From positions 10,763,501 through 10,827,500 of the forward strand of contig NZ_JAUSZI010000002.1 of NCBI RefSeq assembly GCF_030817415.1: a stretch of DNA of 64,000 nucleotides, in the 5' to 3' direction. The DNA comes from Streptomyces umbrinus. Its GTDB lineage: Bacteria; Actinomycetota; Actinomycetes; Streptomycetales; Streptomycetaceae. Shown in pieces: positions 8,454 through 16,138 of this stretch. Position numbers and translations under genes: made by a program. Within the stretch, counting starts at the first letter, position 1. Every line of letters starts with the position of its first letter. A model generated the notes under the pieces. It was not told the origin of the DNA and searched no databases. It was given only the letters and a program-made list of their open reading frames with translations.

Positions 8454-10091
8454 GTGGGCACCTTGAGGCACTGGCGGGCGCTGATGGTCCTGGGTACGGC
8501 CCAGTTCCTGATGGTTCTGGACACCTCCGTCATGAACGTGTCCATCAGCCAGCTGGTGGAGGACTTCGACACCGAGGTCACCGCGATCCAGGCCGTCATC
8601 ACGCTGTACGCGCTGGTCATGGCCGCCTTCATGATCATCGGCGGCCGGCTCGGAGACATCTTCGGACGCCGTCGCCTGTTCCTGTTCGGGCTGGTCGTCT
8701 ACGCCACCGGGTCGGCCCTGACCGCCGTGGCCCCGACCCTGTGGGTCCTCGCGCTGGGCTGGTCGGTCATCGAAGGACTGGGCGCCGCGCTGGTGCTGCC
8801 CGCCATGGCGGCCCTCGTGGCCGAGGCGTACCGCGGGCGGGACAGGGCCGTCGCGTACGGCGTCATCGGCGGACTCGCCGGAGCCGGAATCGCGGTCGGC
8901 CCGCTGCTGGGCGGCTGGGTGACGACGTACCTCACCTGGCGGCTGGTGTTCGCCGGTGAGGTCGTGGTCGTCCTGATCGTGCTCTGCTTCCACCGGGCGA
9001 TCACGGAGGAACCCAGGACCGGTCCGAGCCCCCGACTGGACGGAGTGGGTGCCGCGCTCTCGGCGACCGGGCTCGCGCTCGGCGTCCTCGGCGTGCTGCA
9101 GAGCGGCTCCTGGGGATGGGTGCAGCCCCGCAATCCGCCCTTCACCGTCTTCGGCTTCGCGCCCACGCTGTTCGTCGTCGCCGCCGGGGTGGCCGTGCTG
9201 GCCGCCTTCGTGCACTGGGAGAAACGACGCGAGGCGACCGGCGCCGAGCCCCTGGTGCATCTGCCCCTGCTGCGCAAGCCCGCGCTGCGATCCGGCCTGA
9301 TGACACTGGTGAGCCAGAACCTCATCCTGCTGGGGCTGTTCTTCACCATCCCGCTGTATCTGCAGGTGGTGCAGGGTTTCGACGCCTTCCAGACAGGTCT
9401 GAGACTGCTCCCGGTGTCCATCACCATGCTCGCGGCCTCCATGGTCGCCGCCCGGCTCGGTCGGGCGGCCGGACCGCGCCGGGTGGTCCGGCTGGCCCTG
9501 GCGACCCTGGTCGGCGCCGTCGTATGGCTGCTTGCCACCATCGACCCGGTGATCGACGACGCGCAGTTCGCCGGAGCCATGGCCCTGCTCGGAGTGGGCA
9601 TGGGGCTGCTCGCCTCGCAGCTGGGCAATGTCGTCCAGTCCAGCGTGGGCGACGAGGAACGCAGCGAGGTCGGCGGGCTGCAGTTCACCGCCCAGAACCT
9701 GGGCTCCGCACTCGGCACCGCCCTCATCGGATCGCTGCTCATCGGCGCCCTGGCCCATGCCTTCACCACTCAGGTGGAGAAGAACCCGCAGCTGTCGGAG
9801 GAGACTCGGCAGCAGACCGGAGTCGCCCTCGAGTCGGGCATCACCTTCGTGCCCACCGACCAGGTGCGCTCGGCCGCCGAACGCGCCGGGCTGCCGCCGT
9901 CCGAGGTCGACGCCATCGGCGACTCGTACGCGTCGGCGCAGCTCAACGGTCTGAAGGCGGCGATCCTCGCCACCGGCGGGATCACACTCGCCAGCTTCCT
10001 GGTCACGCCTCATCTGCCGACCCGAGGGGCCGGCCGTCCGAAGCAGCCCGACGCCGGCGCGCCCACCGGGTCGATCGGCTCGACCGGCTGA
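8454..10091 (+). CDS. MFS multidrug exporter, DHA2 (14-TM) type
   Basis: About 545 residues from the GTG at 8454, chosen because the protein then begins just before the first membrane helix. In-frame codons back to 8376 encode an Arg/Gly-rich stretch that looks untranslated. The first helix contains FLMVLDTSVMNVSI, the classic motif of 14-TM drug:H+ antiporters, followed by GGRLGDIFGRRRLF (MFS motif A) and GGLAGAGIAVGPLLGGW (motif C, antiporters). A soluble loop (about residues 440-500) precedes the final helix. It probably exports a toxic compound by proton antiport. The large LuxR regulator gene upstream on the same strand may control it. Confidence 0.92.
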   Translation: MGTLRHWRALMVLGTAQFLMVLDTSVMNVSISQLVEDFDTEVTAIQAVITLYALVMAAFMIIGGRLGDIFGRRRLFLFGLVVYATGSALTAVAPTLWVLALGWSVIEGLGAALVLPAMAALVAEAYRGRDRAVAYGVIGGLAGAGIAVGPLLGGWVTTYLTWRLVFAGEVVVVLIVLCFHRAITEEPRTGPSPRLDGVGAALSATGLALGVLGVLQSGSWGWVQPRNPPFTVFGFAPTLFVVAAGVAVLAAFVHWEKRREATGAEPLVHLPLLRKPALRSGLMTLVSQNLILLGLFFTIPLYLQVVQGFDAFQTGLRLLPVSITMLAASMVAARLGRAAGPRRVVRLALATLVGAVVWLLATIDPVIDDAQFAGAMALLGVGMGLLASQLGNVVQSSVGDEERSEVGGLQFTAQNLGSALGTALIGSLLIGALAHAFTTQVEKNPQLSEETRQQTGVALESGITFVPTDQVRSAAERAGLPPSEVDAIGDSYASAQLNGLKAAILATGGITLASFLVTPHLPTRGAGRPKQPDAGAPTGSIGSTG

Positions 10092-10130
10092 CCGATCGGC
10101 TCCGGCCGGCTGACTCCGAGGGAGGTCGCG

Positions 10131-10649
10131 ATGTCCGAGGCCGAGCGCACAGCGGCCCGAGCGAGCAGTGCCGAGCGCCGGGAGCGTGCCGACTACACGG
10201 GTGGCGTCTACGGATCCATGCTCGCCGCCTCGGTGATCGTCGGCGCCGGCTCGCTGGGCGAGTTCCCACGGCTGGAACTGGTGTTGCTGCTGTTGCTCAC
10301 CGGCGTGGCGTTCTGGATCGCGCATGTGCACGCACAGCTGTTCGGGGCGCGCCTGGCGGAACTGAGTCTGGACCGCGCGATCGTGCTGCGGGTGTGCCGT
10401 GACGAGTGGCCGATCGTCAAGGCCGCCGTCCCTCCTGCCGTCGCCCTGGCCGTCAGCCCCCTCCTGGGCCTCGACCTGCCGGGCTCGCTGTGGCTGGCCC
10501 TCGCGGTCGCTGTGGCGGGCCAGGTGGGCTGGTCGGCGGCCGCGGCACGGCGGGCCGGCGCCTCCTGGCGCCTGGTGGCCACCACCGCCTCGGTGAACCT
10601 GCTGCTCGGGCTGCTGATCATCGCGTTCAAGATCTACCTGACGCATTGA
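10131..10649 (+). CDS. Integral membrane protein, four to five TM helices
   Basis: 172 residues, ATG at 10131 behind a good ribosome site (GAGGGAGG). The N-terminus is charged and soluble. Hydrophobic segments lie at about 30-45, 48-67, 98-118, 122-140 and 150-168. The helices resemble those of small Streptomyces membrane proteins of unknown function. I recognise no catalytic motif. It starts 40 bp after the MFS exporter gene and may be co-transcribed with it. Its stop codon lies inside a tandem octamer repeat (10641-10672). Confidence 0.8.
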   Translation: MSEAERTAARASSAERRERADYTGGVYGSMLAASVIVGAGSLGEFPRLELVLLLLLTGVAFWIAHVHAQLFGARLAELSLDRAIVLRVCRDEWPIVKAAVPPAVALAVSPLLGLDLPGSLWLALAVAVAGQVGWSAAAARRAGASWRLVATTASVNLLLGLLIIAFKIYLTH

Positions 10650-10672
10650 CGCATTGACGCATTGACGCGTTG
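10641..10672 (+). repeat. Tandem 8-bp repeat, four units
   Basis: Three exact copies of ACGCATTG and a fourth with one change (ACGCGTTG) run head to tail. The TGA stop of the upstream membrane protein is formed across the first and second units. It looks like a replication-slippage array; copy-number changes would not alter the protein because translation ends in the first unit. Confidence 0.9.
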
Positions 10673-10691
10673 ACGGCGTTGGCGCGAGAAG

Positions 10692-10704
10692 CCCCGCCTC
10701 GGGG
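10692..10704 (+). terminator. Short GC hairpin after the membrane protein gene
   Basis: CCCCG, a CCT loop and CGGGG form a compact hairpin about 40 bp past the stop at 10649, and the sequence around it is GC-rich. It is a weak terminator candidate with no T-tract. Confidence 0.4.
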
Positions 10705-10845
10705 AGCGGGGAGCATCGACGCAGGTGAAGCGCGTGCCGACCGCCGTATCACCTCTACGGGGTGAGCCCCGGCGGTCCGCCGAGGCGGAGGATCGCAGGG
10801 TAAGGCCGCAGCCCGCCTGTCCCAGGCCACCCGCGGGAGCAGCTC

Positions 10846-11043
10846 ATGCGCTACGAGATCCGCGTCGACGGTCACATGTCGAAGACGCTGACGGGTGCCT
10901 TCCCGGAGCTGGATCACGTGCTGATGTCCGGGCAGACAGTCCTGTACGGCTCCGTCATCGACGAGGCACACCTGTACGGGCTGCTGGCCCGCTGCCGGTC
11001 GCTGGGACTACGGGTCCTGGAGATGCGCCAGCTGCCGGAGTGA
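10846..11043 (+). CDS. Small conserved soluble protein of unknown function (65 aa)
   Basis: 65 residues from the ATG at 10846, behind a GGGAG ribosome site. The sequence (MRYEIRVDGHMSKTLTGAF, then a helix, then LGLRVLEMRQLPE) has a beta-alpha-beta feel and the codon bias of a real gene. No catalytic motif is visible. It stands alone between the exporter/membrane protein pair and the divergent ion channel gene. I cannot assign a function. The fold could be a small ACT- or ferredoxin-like regulator domain, which is a guess. Confidence 0.75.
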   Translation: MRYEIRVDGHMSKTLTGAFPELDHVLMSGQTVLYGSVIDEAHLYGLLARCRSLGLRVLEMRQLPE

Positions 11044-11097
11044 GCCCTCCGCCGGAAGCCCGCTCCTTGAGTCGTCCTTGCCCGTCCTTCGTGCGTC

Positions 11098-11706
11098 TTA
11101 CTCCGGCGGTGGCTCCCGGCCCTGCCGTCGCAGGCCCGCGCGGACCGCGCCCGCGAGCACCTTGGCCGCGATGCCCACGAGGATCAGTCCGCCGAGCATC
11201 TGGAGCATCGTCACCACGCGTCCTGTCTGGGACAGGGCCGTGATGTCGCCGAACCCGACGGTGGCGAAGGTGGTCAGGGTGAAGTACAGCGCGTCGGTCC
11301 TGGTCAGCGGTTCGCTGAAGGAGCCCGGGGAGGAATGGTCCAGCAGGTAGTAGGCGGATGAGAACAGCACCAGATACAGCGCCAGCGTGACGGCCAGTGC
11401 CTCGACGGCCTTCAGACGGGGCGAGGTCGAGCGCACGATGGCCCTTACCTCCCAGAGGAAGACCAGGACGACCGCCAGCAGGCCGCACGTGAGCAGCGTC
11501 GCGGTGCGGGCCGTGCCGCGCCCGTCCAGGGGCAGCAGGTAGTACGCGGTGACGAGACCCGCCGCGATGCCCACGGCTCGTACGACGGACACGGCTGTCT
11601 CCCGCCGCCCCGGACCCGGTCGTCCCCGGTACGCCGCCTGCTCGGACCGGGCGGACTCCGTCGGGGCGGCCGCGGGATCGCTCCGGGCAGCCGCTCGATC
11701 ATCCAT
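11098..11706 (-). CDS. Two-pore-helix type potassium channel
   Basis: 202 residues from the ATG at 11706 (MDDRAAARSD). After a disordered N-terminus there are about four membrane helices. The last two flank a pore loop with the K+ selectivity filter TVGFGD (YFTLTTFATVGFGDITAL). It therefore belongs to the ion-channel 2 (KcsA/MthK-like pore) group and conducts K+ across the membrane. No RCK domain is attached. The stop is TAA, unusual in this window. It is transcribed divergently from the DUF308 gene at 11905. Confidence 0.9.
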   Translation of the reverse strand: MDDRAAARSDPAAAPTESARSEQAAYRGRPGPGRRETAVSVVRAVGIAAGLVTAYYLLPLDGRGTARTATLLTCGLLAVVLVFLWEVRAIVRSTSPRLKAVEALAVTLALYLVLFSSAYYLLDHSSPGSFSEPLTRTDALYFTLTTFATVGFGDITALSQTGRVVTMLQMLGGLILVGIAAKVLAGAVRAGLRRQGREPPPE

Positions 11707-11904
11707 CTCGTGTCTCTTCGTCCCGCGCGCCGCACGTCGGCGCGTGTCCTCCGGCCCCCACCTCATCGCTCCGGCGGCCCGCACGGATCACCCGCCGGGG
11801 GTGACCCGGTGGCGGGTGTCGGGCGGGACGCTGGCCGTGCGATCCCCGTGTGCCGCCTCGTCGGCGGTCCGGGAACGACCGTCCCGATCGCGCGAGGAGG
11901 AGCC

Positions 11905-12609
11905 ATGACCGTGTCGCGTGATCCGGCACCGGGCACCGGACCGGCACACACGCCCGACGGACCGGCCCATGCGTCCGACGGGCCGGACCACATGCCCTAC
12001 GGGGCGGCCCCCGTCCCCGCCGCCGACCCCGCGGCGGTGCTGGAGAAACTCGGGCGCTCCTGGACGTGGGTCCTGGGCTCCGCGATCGCCACGCTCGTGC
12101 CGGGCATCCTGATCCTGGTCTGGCCGGAGGGGACCCTGCACGTCGTGGCGGTCCTCATCGGCCTGTATCTGCTCGTGACCGGGGCGTTCCGGTTCGTCGG
12201 GACCTTCGCCAGGGAGGACCACGGCGAACGGCTGCCCGGACTGCTCCTCGCCGTGCTGTACGTCCTCGGCGGGGTGCTGTGCCTGAGGAACCCGCTGCAG
12301 ACCATCGCCGCGCTCTCACTGATCGTCGGGATCGTCTGGGTGGTGTCCGGCATCCTCACCCTCTACACGGCCCTCGCCGCCCGGGACCTGCCCCACCGGG
12401 GCTTCGTCCTCGGTATCGCGGTGATCGGCATCGTCGCGGGGATCGTGGTGCTGGCCCTGCCCTCCGAGTCCACCCGGGCACTGACCCGGCTGCTCGGACT
12501 GTGGCTCGTCCTGCTCGGCGTGGCCGAGGTGGCCCTCGCCCTCGCCTGGCGCGCCGCACTCCGCAGGGCCGGTATCGCGGGGTCGCACGACCCCGCCCGG
12601 ACCGCCTGA
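11905..12609 (+). CDS. DUF308/HdeD-family membrane protein
   Basis: 234 residues, ATG at 11905 behind GAGGAGGAG. A soluble Pro/His/Asp-rich N-terminus of about 50 residues is followed by six hydrophobic segments arranged as three similar hairpins. Typical stretches are GSAIATLVPGILILVWPEGT, GLYLLVTGAFRFVGTF and VLGGVLCLRNPLQTIAAL. This repeat pattern matches the HdeD/DUF308 family, linked to acid or stress tolerance in enterobacteria; the actinobacterial role is unknown. It starts a plus-strand run of small membrane-protein genes. Confidence 0.88.
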   Translation: MTVSRDPAPGTGPAHTPDGPAHASDGPDHMPYGAAPVPAADPAAVLEKLGRSWTWVLGSAIATLVPGILILVWPEGTLHVVAVLIGLYLLVTGAFRFVGTFAREDHGERLPGLLLAVLYVLGGVLCLRNPLQTIAALSLIVGIVWVVSGILTLYTALAARDLPHRGFVLGIAVIGIVAGIVVLALPSESTRALTRLLGLWLVLLGVAEVALALAWRAALRRAGIAGSHDPARTA

Positions 12610-12632
12610 GGCCCCCGCCCGGACCGTCTCCT

Positions 12633-12651
12633 CTCACCCGCCTCGGGTGAG
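12633..12651 (+). terminator. Perfect 8-bp hairpin after the HdeD-like gene
   Basis: CTCACCCG and CGGGTGAG flank a CCT triloop, 24 bp beyond the stop at 12609. No T-run follows. It is a probable partial terminator or mRNA 3' stabiliser between this gene and the SHOCT gene. Confidence 0.6.
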
Positions 12652-12730
12652 GCCGCCAGGTGGCCGCCATGGGCAGGCTGGAGGCGACAGAGAACAGCCG
12701 CCGGGCGAATGCCCGGGACGGAGGAAAGAG

Positions 12731-13195
12731 ATGAGCGGGTCGACGTACCTCGCGTACGACTATCCCCTGCTGAGCGTCTTCTGGTCCATGCTGGTGTTCT
12801 TCCTGTGGATCATGTGGTTCGTTCTGCTCTTCCGGATCGTCGTCGACATCTTCCGTGACGACAAGATGAGCGGTTGGGCCAAGGCCGGCTGGCTGGTGTT
12901 CACCATCGTCCTGCCCTTCCTGGGCGTCTTCGTCTACGTGATCGCCCGTGGCAAGAACATGGGCCGCCGGGAGGCCGCGCAGGCGCGCGCACAGCAGGAG
13001 GCCTTCGCGAGCTACGTCCGGGAGACCGCCAAGGGCGGCGACGGCAGGCCCAGCAGTGCCGACGAACTCGCCAAACTGTCCGAGATCCGCGGCCGTGGCG
13101 ACATCACGGACGAGGAGTTCCGCAGGGCGAAGGAACTGGTCCTGAGCGGCCACGGCCCGTCGGAACGCGCGGGCAGCTCCGCCGCCGACAGCTGA
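12731..13195 (+). CDS. PLDc_N-type membrane protein with C-terminal SHOCT domain
   Basis: 154 residues, ATG at 12731 behind GGAGGAAAGAG. Two membrane helices (about 15-38 and 50-72) resemble the phospholipase-D N-terminal domain: WSMLVFFLWIMWFVLLFRIV and the loop DDKMSGWAKAGWL. A charged helix follows. The last 50 residues are a SHOCT module (ADELAKLSEIRGRGDITDEE, FRRAKELVL). SHOCT domains are short oligomerisation modules common in actinobacterial membrane proteins. No PLD catalytic HKD motif is present, so it is not an enzyme. The role is unknown. Confidence 0.85.
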   Translation: MSGSTYLAYDYPLLSVFWSMLVFFLWIMWFVLLFRIVVDIFRDDKMSGWAKAGWLVFTIVLPFLGVFVYVIARGKNMGRREAAQARAQQEAFASYVRETAKGGDGRPSSADELAKLSEIRGRGDITDEEFRRAKELVLSGHGPSERAGSSAADS

Positions 13196-13247
13196 CGGCA
13201 CTCGCACTGGTCGGGGGCACCGCACGAGACTGAAACGAGGCAGCACG

Positions 13248-13682
13248 ATGACCGCCACACACACCACGCACCACCCGCAGTCGGCCAAGCGGCCGTGGGC
13301 CGAGGGCCTGACCGTCTTCGCAGCCGTCATGCTCATGATCGCCGGCGTACTCGACATCTTCCGGGGCATCATGGGGATCGCCGAGGACGACGTCTTCGTC
13401 ACGACACGCGACTACGTCTTCGCGTACGACCTCACCGGCTGGGGCTGGATCCACCTCATCCTGGGCGCCGTCGCCGTGCTGGTCAGTATGGGACTCTTCC
13501 AGGCGTCGCTGTGGGCGCGCGTCGCGGGCGTCACCATCGCCGGATTCATCATCATCGCCAACTTCCTCTCCCTGCCGTACTCCCCGGTCTGGTCGATCGT
13601 GATGATCGCCTTCTCCGGGTTCATCATCTGGGCGCTGTGCGTGGTCCGGCAGGACAGCTCCGGCGAGTTCGACCACTCCTGA
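13248..13682 (+). CDS. Four-helix small membrane protein (DUF7144-like)
   Basis: 144 residues, ATG at 13248. Four hydrophobic segments lie at about 22-42, 64-84, 90-108 and 112-132. The loop after helix 1 has the sequence DIFRGIMGIAEDDVF, followed by YVFAYDLTGWGWIHLILG, a pattern I associate with a Streptomyces family often labelled DUF7144. No catalytic residues are apparent. It is 52 bp downstream of the SHOCT gene and probably shares its transcript. Confidence 0.82.
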   Translation: MTATHTTHHPQSAKRPWAEGLTVFAAVMLMIAGVLDIFRGIMGIAEDDVFVTTRDYVFAYDLTGWGWIHLILGAVAVLVSMGLFQASLWARVAGVTIAGFIIIANFLSLPYSPVWSIVMIAFSGFIIWALCVVRQDSSGEFDHS

Positions 13683-13725
13683 GTACGACCGCTCGCGAGT
13701 GTTCGACGTGAGTGTTCGAAGCGTC

Positions 13726-13739
13726 ATGAGCAGGCTCAT
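13726..13739. promoter_or_regulatory. Inverted repeat in the promoter region of the 391-aa protein gene
   Basis: ATGAGC, AG, GCTCAT form a 14-bp palindrome about 60 bp before the GTG at 13798. It is followed directly by ATAGGCT, which could be part of a -10 element. Just upstream are two copies of GTGTTCGA-like sequence (13698-13720). This is a candidate operator; the factor is unknown and the gene might autoregulate. Confidence 0.4.
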
Positions 13740-13797
13740 ATAGGCTGCACGCTCTGTCCGTTGCAGCCCGTACCACCTTCCCCAGGAGAGTCGCTCA

Positions 13798-14973
13798 GTG
13801 ACCGTGGAGATCGCTCAGCCCGCACCGGCCGTCCAGTCCGCCGACGAGACACCCGGAGAAGGAACGCCCGCGGACGAGGCCTTCTGGGAGGAGCCCGGAG
13901 CGTCCGACGACGGGGATCCGGCCGTCTCCGCGCACGGCATCGTGGCGCAGGCCACCGCGGGCGATGCGGTGGCGCAGGGCACTCCCAACGACGAGGTGGC
14001 GCAGGACGCCCGTGACTTCGGGGCGTACGTCCGGGCCGGCGGCTGGGCTTTCGCGCTGAAGGTCGCCCGCAGCGTGCGGCCCGGCGGGGAGGCCGCGGGA
14101 GAGACGCCGAAGATCTCCGCGAAGGAGTTCGCCGAGCTGGCCGGATGCTCGCCGGAGCGGGTCATGCGCTACTACAAGGCGTGGGACAAGGCGGCCGACG
14201 ACGGGCTCGTCCCGTACTTCGAGGCGCTGGCCCCGGGCCAGGACGTGGAGCTGCCGGACTCCGACGTGTGGCACTCGTACTACATCTCCCGTTCCAGCGC
14301 CGCCTCCGACCGCGGCACCGCGATCGCCGCGGCGGCCGAGGCCGAGGGCATCCGGCCGACCAAGGCCCTGGAGGTCGCCGAGAACCCCACCGCGCTGCGC
14401 GCCGCGATCCTCGCCGACCCCTCCACCGCCAAGGCGGCCCGCGCCGCGCTCCTGGACCGGCTCAAGGAAGACCCGTCCCTGCAGACCGAGTTGGCGCGTG
14501 ACATCGCCCGTACCGACGATCTGAAGAAGGCGGTCGCCACCGAGACGCAGGCAGCGAGCCGGATCGGTTACGTCCGCCAGATCGTCGAGAACGGCCAGGT
14601 CAAGACCCCCGCCGGGCAGACGATCGACGCTTCCGCCGAACTCCGCGCCGAGGCCGAGCGCCACCTGTCCCTCATCGACGAACTCGGCGAGGACGAGGAC
14701 ACCGGCGAGTGGGCCACCGACGCCTACGACACGGTCAAGGACCTCGTCGCCCAGACCGTCCAGGCCAACCCCGAACTCCGCCTCCAGGAGCGCCGGACGA
14801 AGTTCTACAGCAGCCTGCAGAAGGCGACGAAGGTCTTCGAGGAACTGACCTTCGACGACGTGGACGACCTCGACACCATCTACGAGGACGACATGCTCCA
14901 GCGCCTTGAGGAACTCCAGCAGGCCGTCGGCATGTGCATCACGGCCCTGCGGAAGGCCGCCCCCGGGAACTGA
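13798..14973 (+). CDS. Unrecognised 391-residue protein with HTH-like segment
   Basis: 391 residues from the GTG at 13798. The first 70 residues are acidic and low-complexity. Residues about 100-125 (ISAKEFAELAGCSPERVMRY) look like a helix-turn-helix. Two long helical regions, rich in Ala and Glu, follow (about 165-330). The C-terminus is strongly acidic (LTFDDVDDLDTIYEDDM) and ends in a helix. No enzyme motif is seen. Codon use is typical of the genome. The gene is monocistronic, between a palindrome-bearing promoter and a strong 21-bp hairpin. A DNA-binding or plasmid-like replication/partition function is possible but not shown. Confidence 0.75.
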   Translation: MTVEIAQPAPAVQSADETPGEGTPADEAFWEEPGASDDGDPAVSAHGIVAQATAGDAVAQGTPNDEVAQDARDFGAYVRAGGWAFALKVARSVRPGGEAAGETPKISAKEFAELAGCSPERVMRYYKAWDKAADDGLVPYFEALAPGQDVELPDSDVWHSYYISRSSAASDRGTAIAAAAEAEGIRPTKALEVAENPTALRAAILADPSTAKAARAALLDRLKEDPSLQTELARDIARTDDLKKAVATETQAASRIGYVRQIVENGQVKTPAGQTIDASAELRAEAERHLSLIDELGEDEDTGEWATDAYDTVKDLVAQTVQANPELRLQERRTKFYSSLQKATKVFEELTFDDVDDLDTIYEDDMLQRLEELQQAVGMCITALRKAAPGN

Positions 14974-14994
14974 CCGAGCGTCCCGCGATCGACC

Positions 14995-15042
14995 TGAGGC
15001 CTCGGTGGCCGCCCCGACGGAGGGGCGGCCACCGAGGCCTCA
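14995..15042. terminator. Strong bidirectional terminator hairpin
   Basis: The arms at 14995-15015 and 15022-15042 are 21 bp and perfectly complementary, with the 6-nt loop GACGGA. It lies between the convergent ends of the 391-residue protein gene and the RidA gene and can serve both. Confidence 0.9.
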
Positions 15043-15070
15043 GTCGTGCGGCTCGCCGACCCGCCACGGT

Positions 15071-15490
15071 TCACCGACTCGGCCGAACGAGCCGTTCCTC
15101 CGGGATCACGGCCACGCCGAGGATCTCGATCATCGCTTCGGGCTGCCACAGGGCGGTGCAGCCGATGCCGGCCATCGCCGGGTACACGGGCCCGGCCAGT
15201 TCGCGCCAGACCCTGCCGATCTCCTTGCCGTGCGCCTGGTAGTCGGGGATGTCGGTGAGGTAGATCGTCACGCTCACCAGGTCCTCAGGCAGGCCGCCCG
15301 CCTCGCCGAGCGTCGTCAGGACGTTGCCGAACGCCTGGCGGAACTGCTCGACGATCCCCCCAGGAACGATCTTCATATCGGCGTCGAGGGCTGTCTGCCC
15401 GCCGAGATGCAGGGTGTTCCCCGCCAGGGTTCCGTGGGAGTAACCGCTGGGCGTCGGCAGGGCAGCCGGGTTCACGGGGATGTGCTTCAT
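15071..15490 (-). CDS. RidA/YjgF-family enamine/imine deaminase
   Basis: 139 residues from the ATG at 15490. The family layout is visible: an N-terminal NPAALPTPSGYSHG stretch, LHLGGQTALD, a helix with QAFGNVLTTLGEAGG, and the beta strand LVSVTIYLTDI. The sequence lacks a clear archetypal C-terminal Arg-containing active site, so subclass is uncertain. RidA proteins hydrolyse reactive enamines or imines to ketone and ammonia. It is divergent from the cupin/thioesterase/CoA ligase/hydroxylase operon. An amino-aromatic pathway that makes an enamine product would need such a deaminase; that link is inference. Confidence 0.88.
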   Translation of the reverse strand: MKHIPVNPAALPTPSGYSHGTLAGNTLHLGGQTALDADMKIVPGGIVEQFRQAFGNVLTTLGEAGGLPEDLVSVTIYLTDIPDYQAHGKEIGRVWRELAGPVYPAMAGIGCTALWQPEAMIEILGVAVIPEERLVRPSR

Positions 15491-15655
15491 ACGGCCTCCG
15501 GTTCGAGGTCGGTCGCGGTCCGATCCGACGATCCGTACAGTGGCATGTATTGACAGTAAATGACGGTCGTGAAAAAAACGAGATAGCGCGAACGTGACTG
15601 AAGTCCTCTGAACTGAAGTCGTCCGAGCCGTCACGACTGGAACGGAGCCCCCTCG
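15491..15655. promoter_or_regulatory. Divergent promoter region for RidA and the aromatic acyl-CoA operon
   Basis: This 165-bp gap is unusually AT-rich at 15545-15590 and contains TTGACA (15550-15555), two spaced TGAC motifs and an A-run (15572-15578). It must hold the start signals for both directions. I cannot place a -10 element with certainty. Confidence 0.5.
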
Positions 15656-16138
15656 ATGGAGCCCGACCTCAGCAAATACCGCCTTGAGGGCGACAACTCG
15701 ATGTACCGGCTGCCGAGCGGCCTCGTCGCGCCCGTGGTGACCCGGGCCGGTTCCGAGAGCGCGAACACGGCCGACTCCGGCGGGGCCGTTCGGGTCTCGG
15801 GCGTCAGCGCCCAGCACACCCCGGCCCGGCGGCTCTGGTTCGGCAAGGTCAGCAACGAACCCGGCTACCGCTCGGTCACCCACCACCACGGCGAGGCGGA
15901 GACCGGCGGCTACGTCCTGTCGGGGCGGGCCCGTATCTACTTCGGCGAGAAGTTCGAGGACTACGTCGACATGGGGGAGGGCGACTGGGTCTTCGTGCCG
16001 CCGTTCATGCCGCACATCGAGTGCAACCTCTCGCGCAACAAACCGCTGACGTGGATGACCACCCGGACGCCGGAGAACATCGTCGTCAATCTGCCCGACA
16101 TCGCGGACGCCGACCTGCGGGATTGGCTGGACCGATGA
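15656..16138 (+). CDS. Cupin-domain protein of the aromatic acyl-CoA cluster
   Basis: 160 residues, ATG at 15656 after a GGAG site. The single cupin barrel carries the first metal motif VTHHHGEAETGGYVLSGRA (His, His, Glu) and the second motif FVPPFMPHIECN (His). It could be a dioxygenase or a non-catalytic sensor; the cupin fold alone does not decide. It is the first gene of the operon and its stop overlaps the thioesterase start (ATGA). By context it acts on a CoA ester or free acid of the pathway. Confidence 0.85.
   Translation: MEPDLSKYRLEGDNSMYRLPSGLVAPVVTRAGSESANTADSGGAVRVSGVSAQHTPARRLWFGKVSNEPGYRSVTHHHGEAETGGYVLSGRARIYFGEKFEDYVDMGEGDWVFVPPFMPHIECNLSRNKPLTWMTTRTPENIVVNLPDIADADLRDWLDR

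Noticed and set aside
8163..10646. An 827-codon minus-strand frame under the MFS exporter
   Set aside because: Antisense shadow. The composition is rich in His/Arg/Gly/Gln without motifs, while the plus strand encodes a clear MFS protein.
10641..10672. CRISPR-like array
   Set aside because: The 8-bp units have no spacers and no cas genes are near. It is a slippage repeat.
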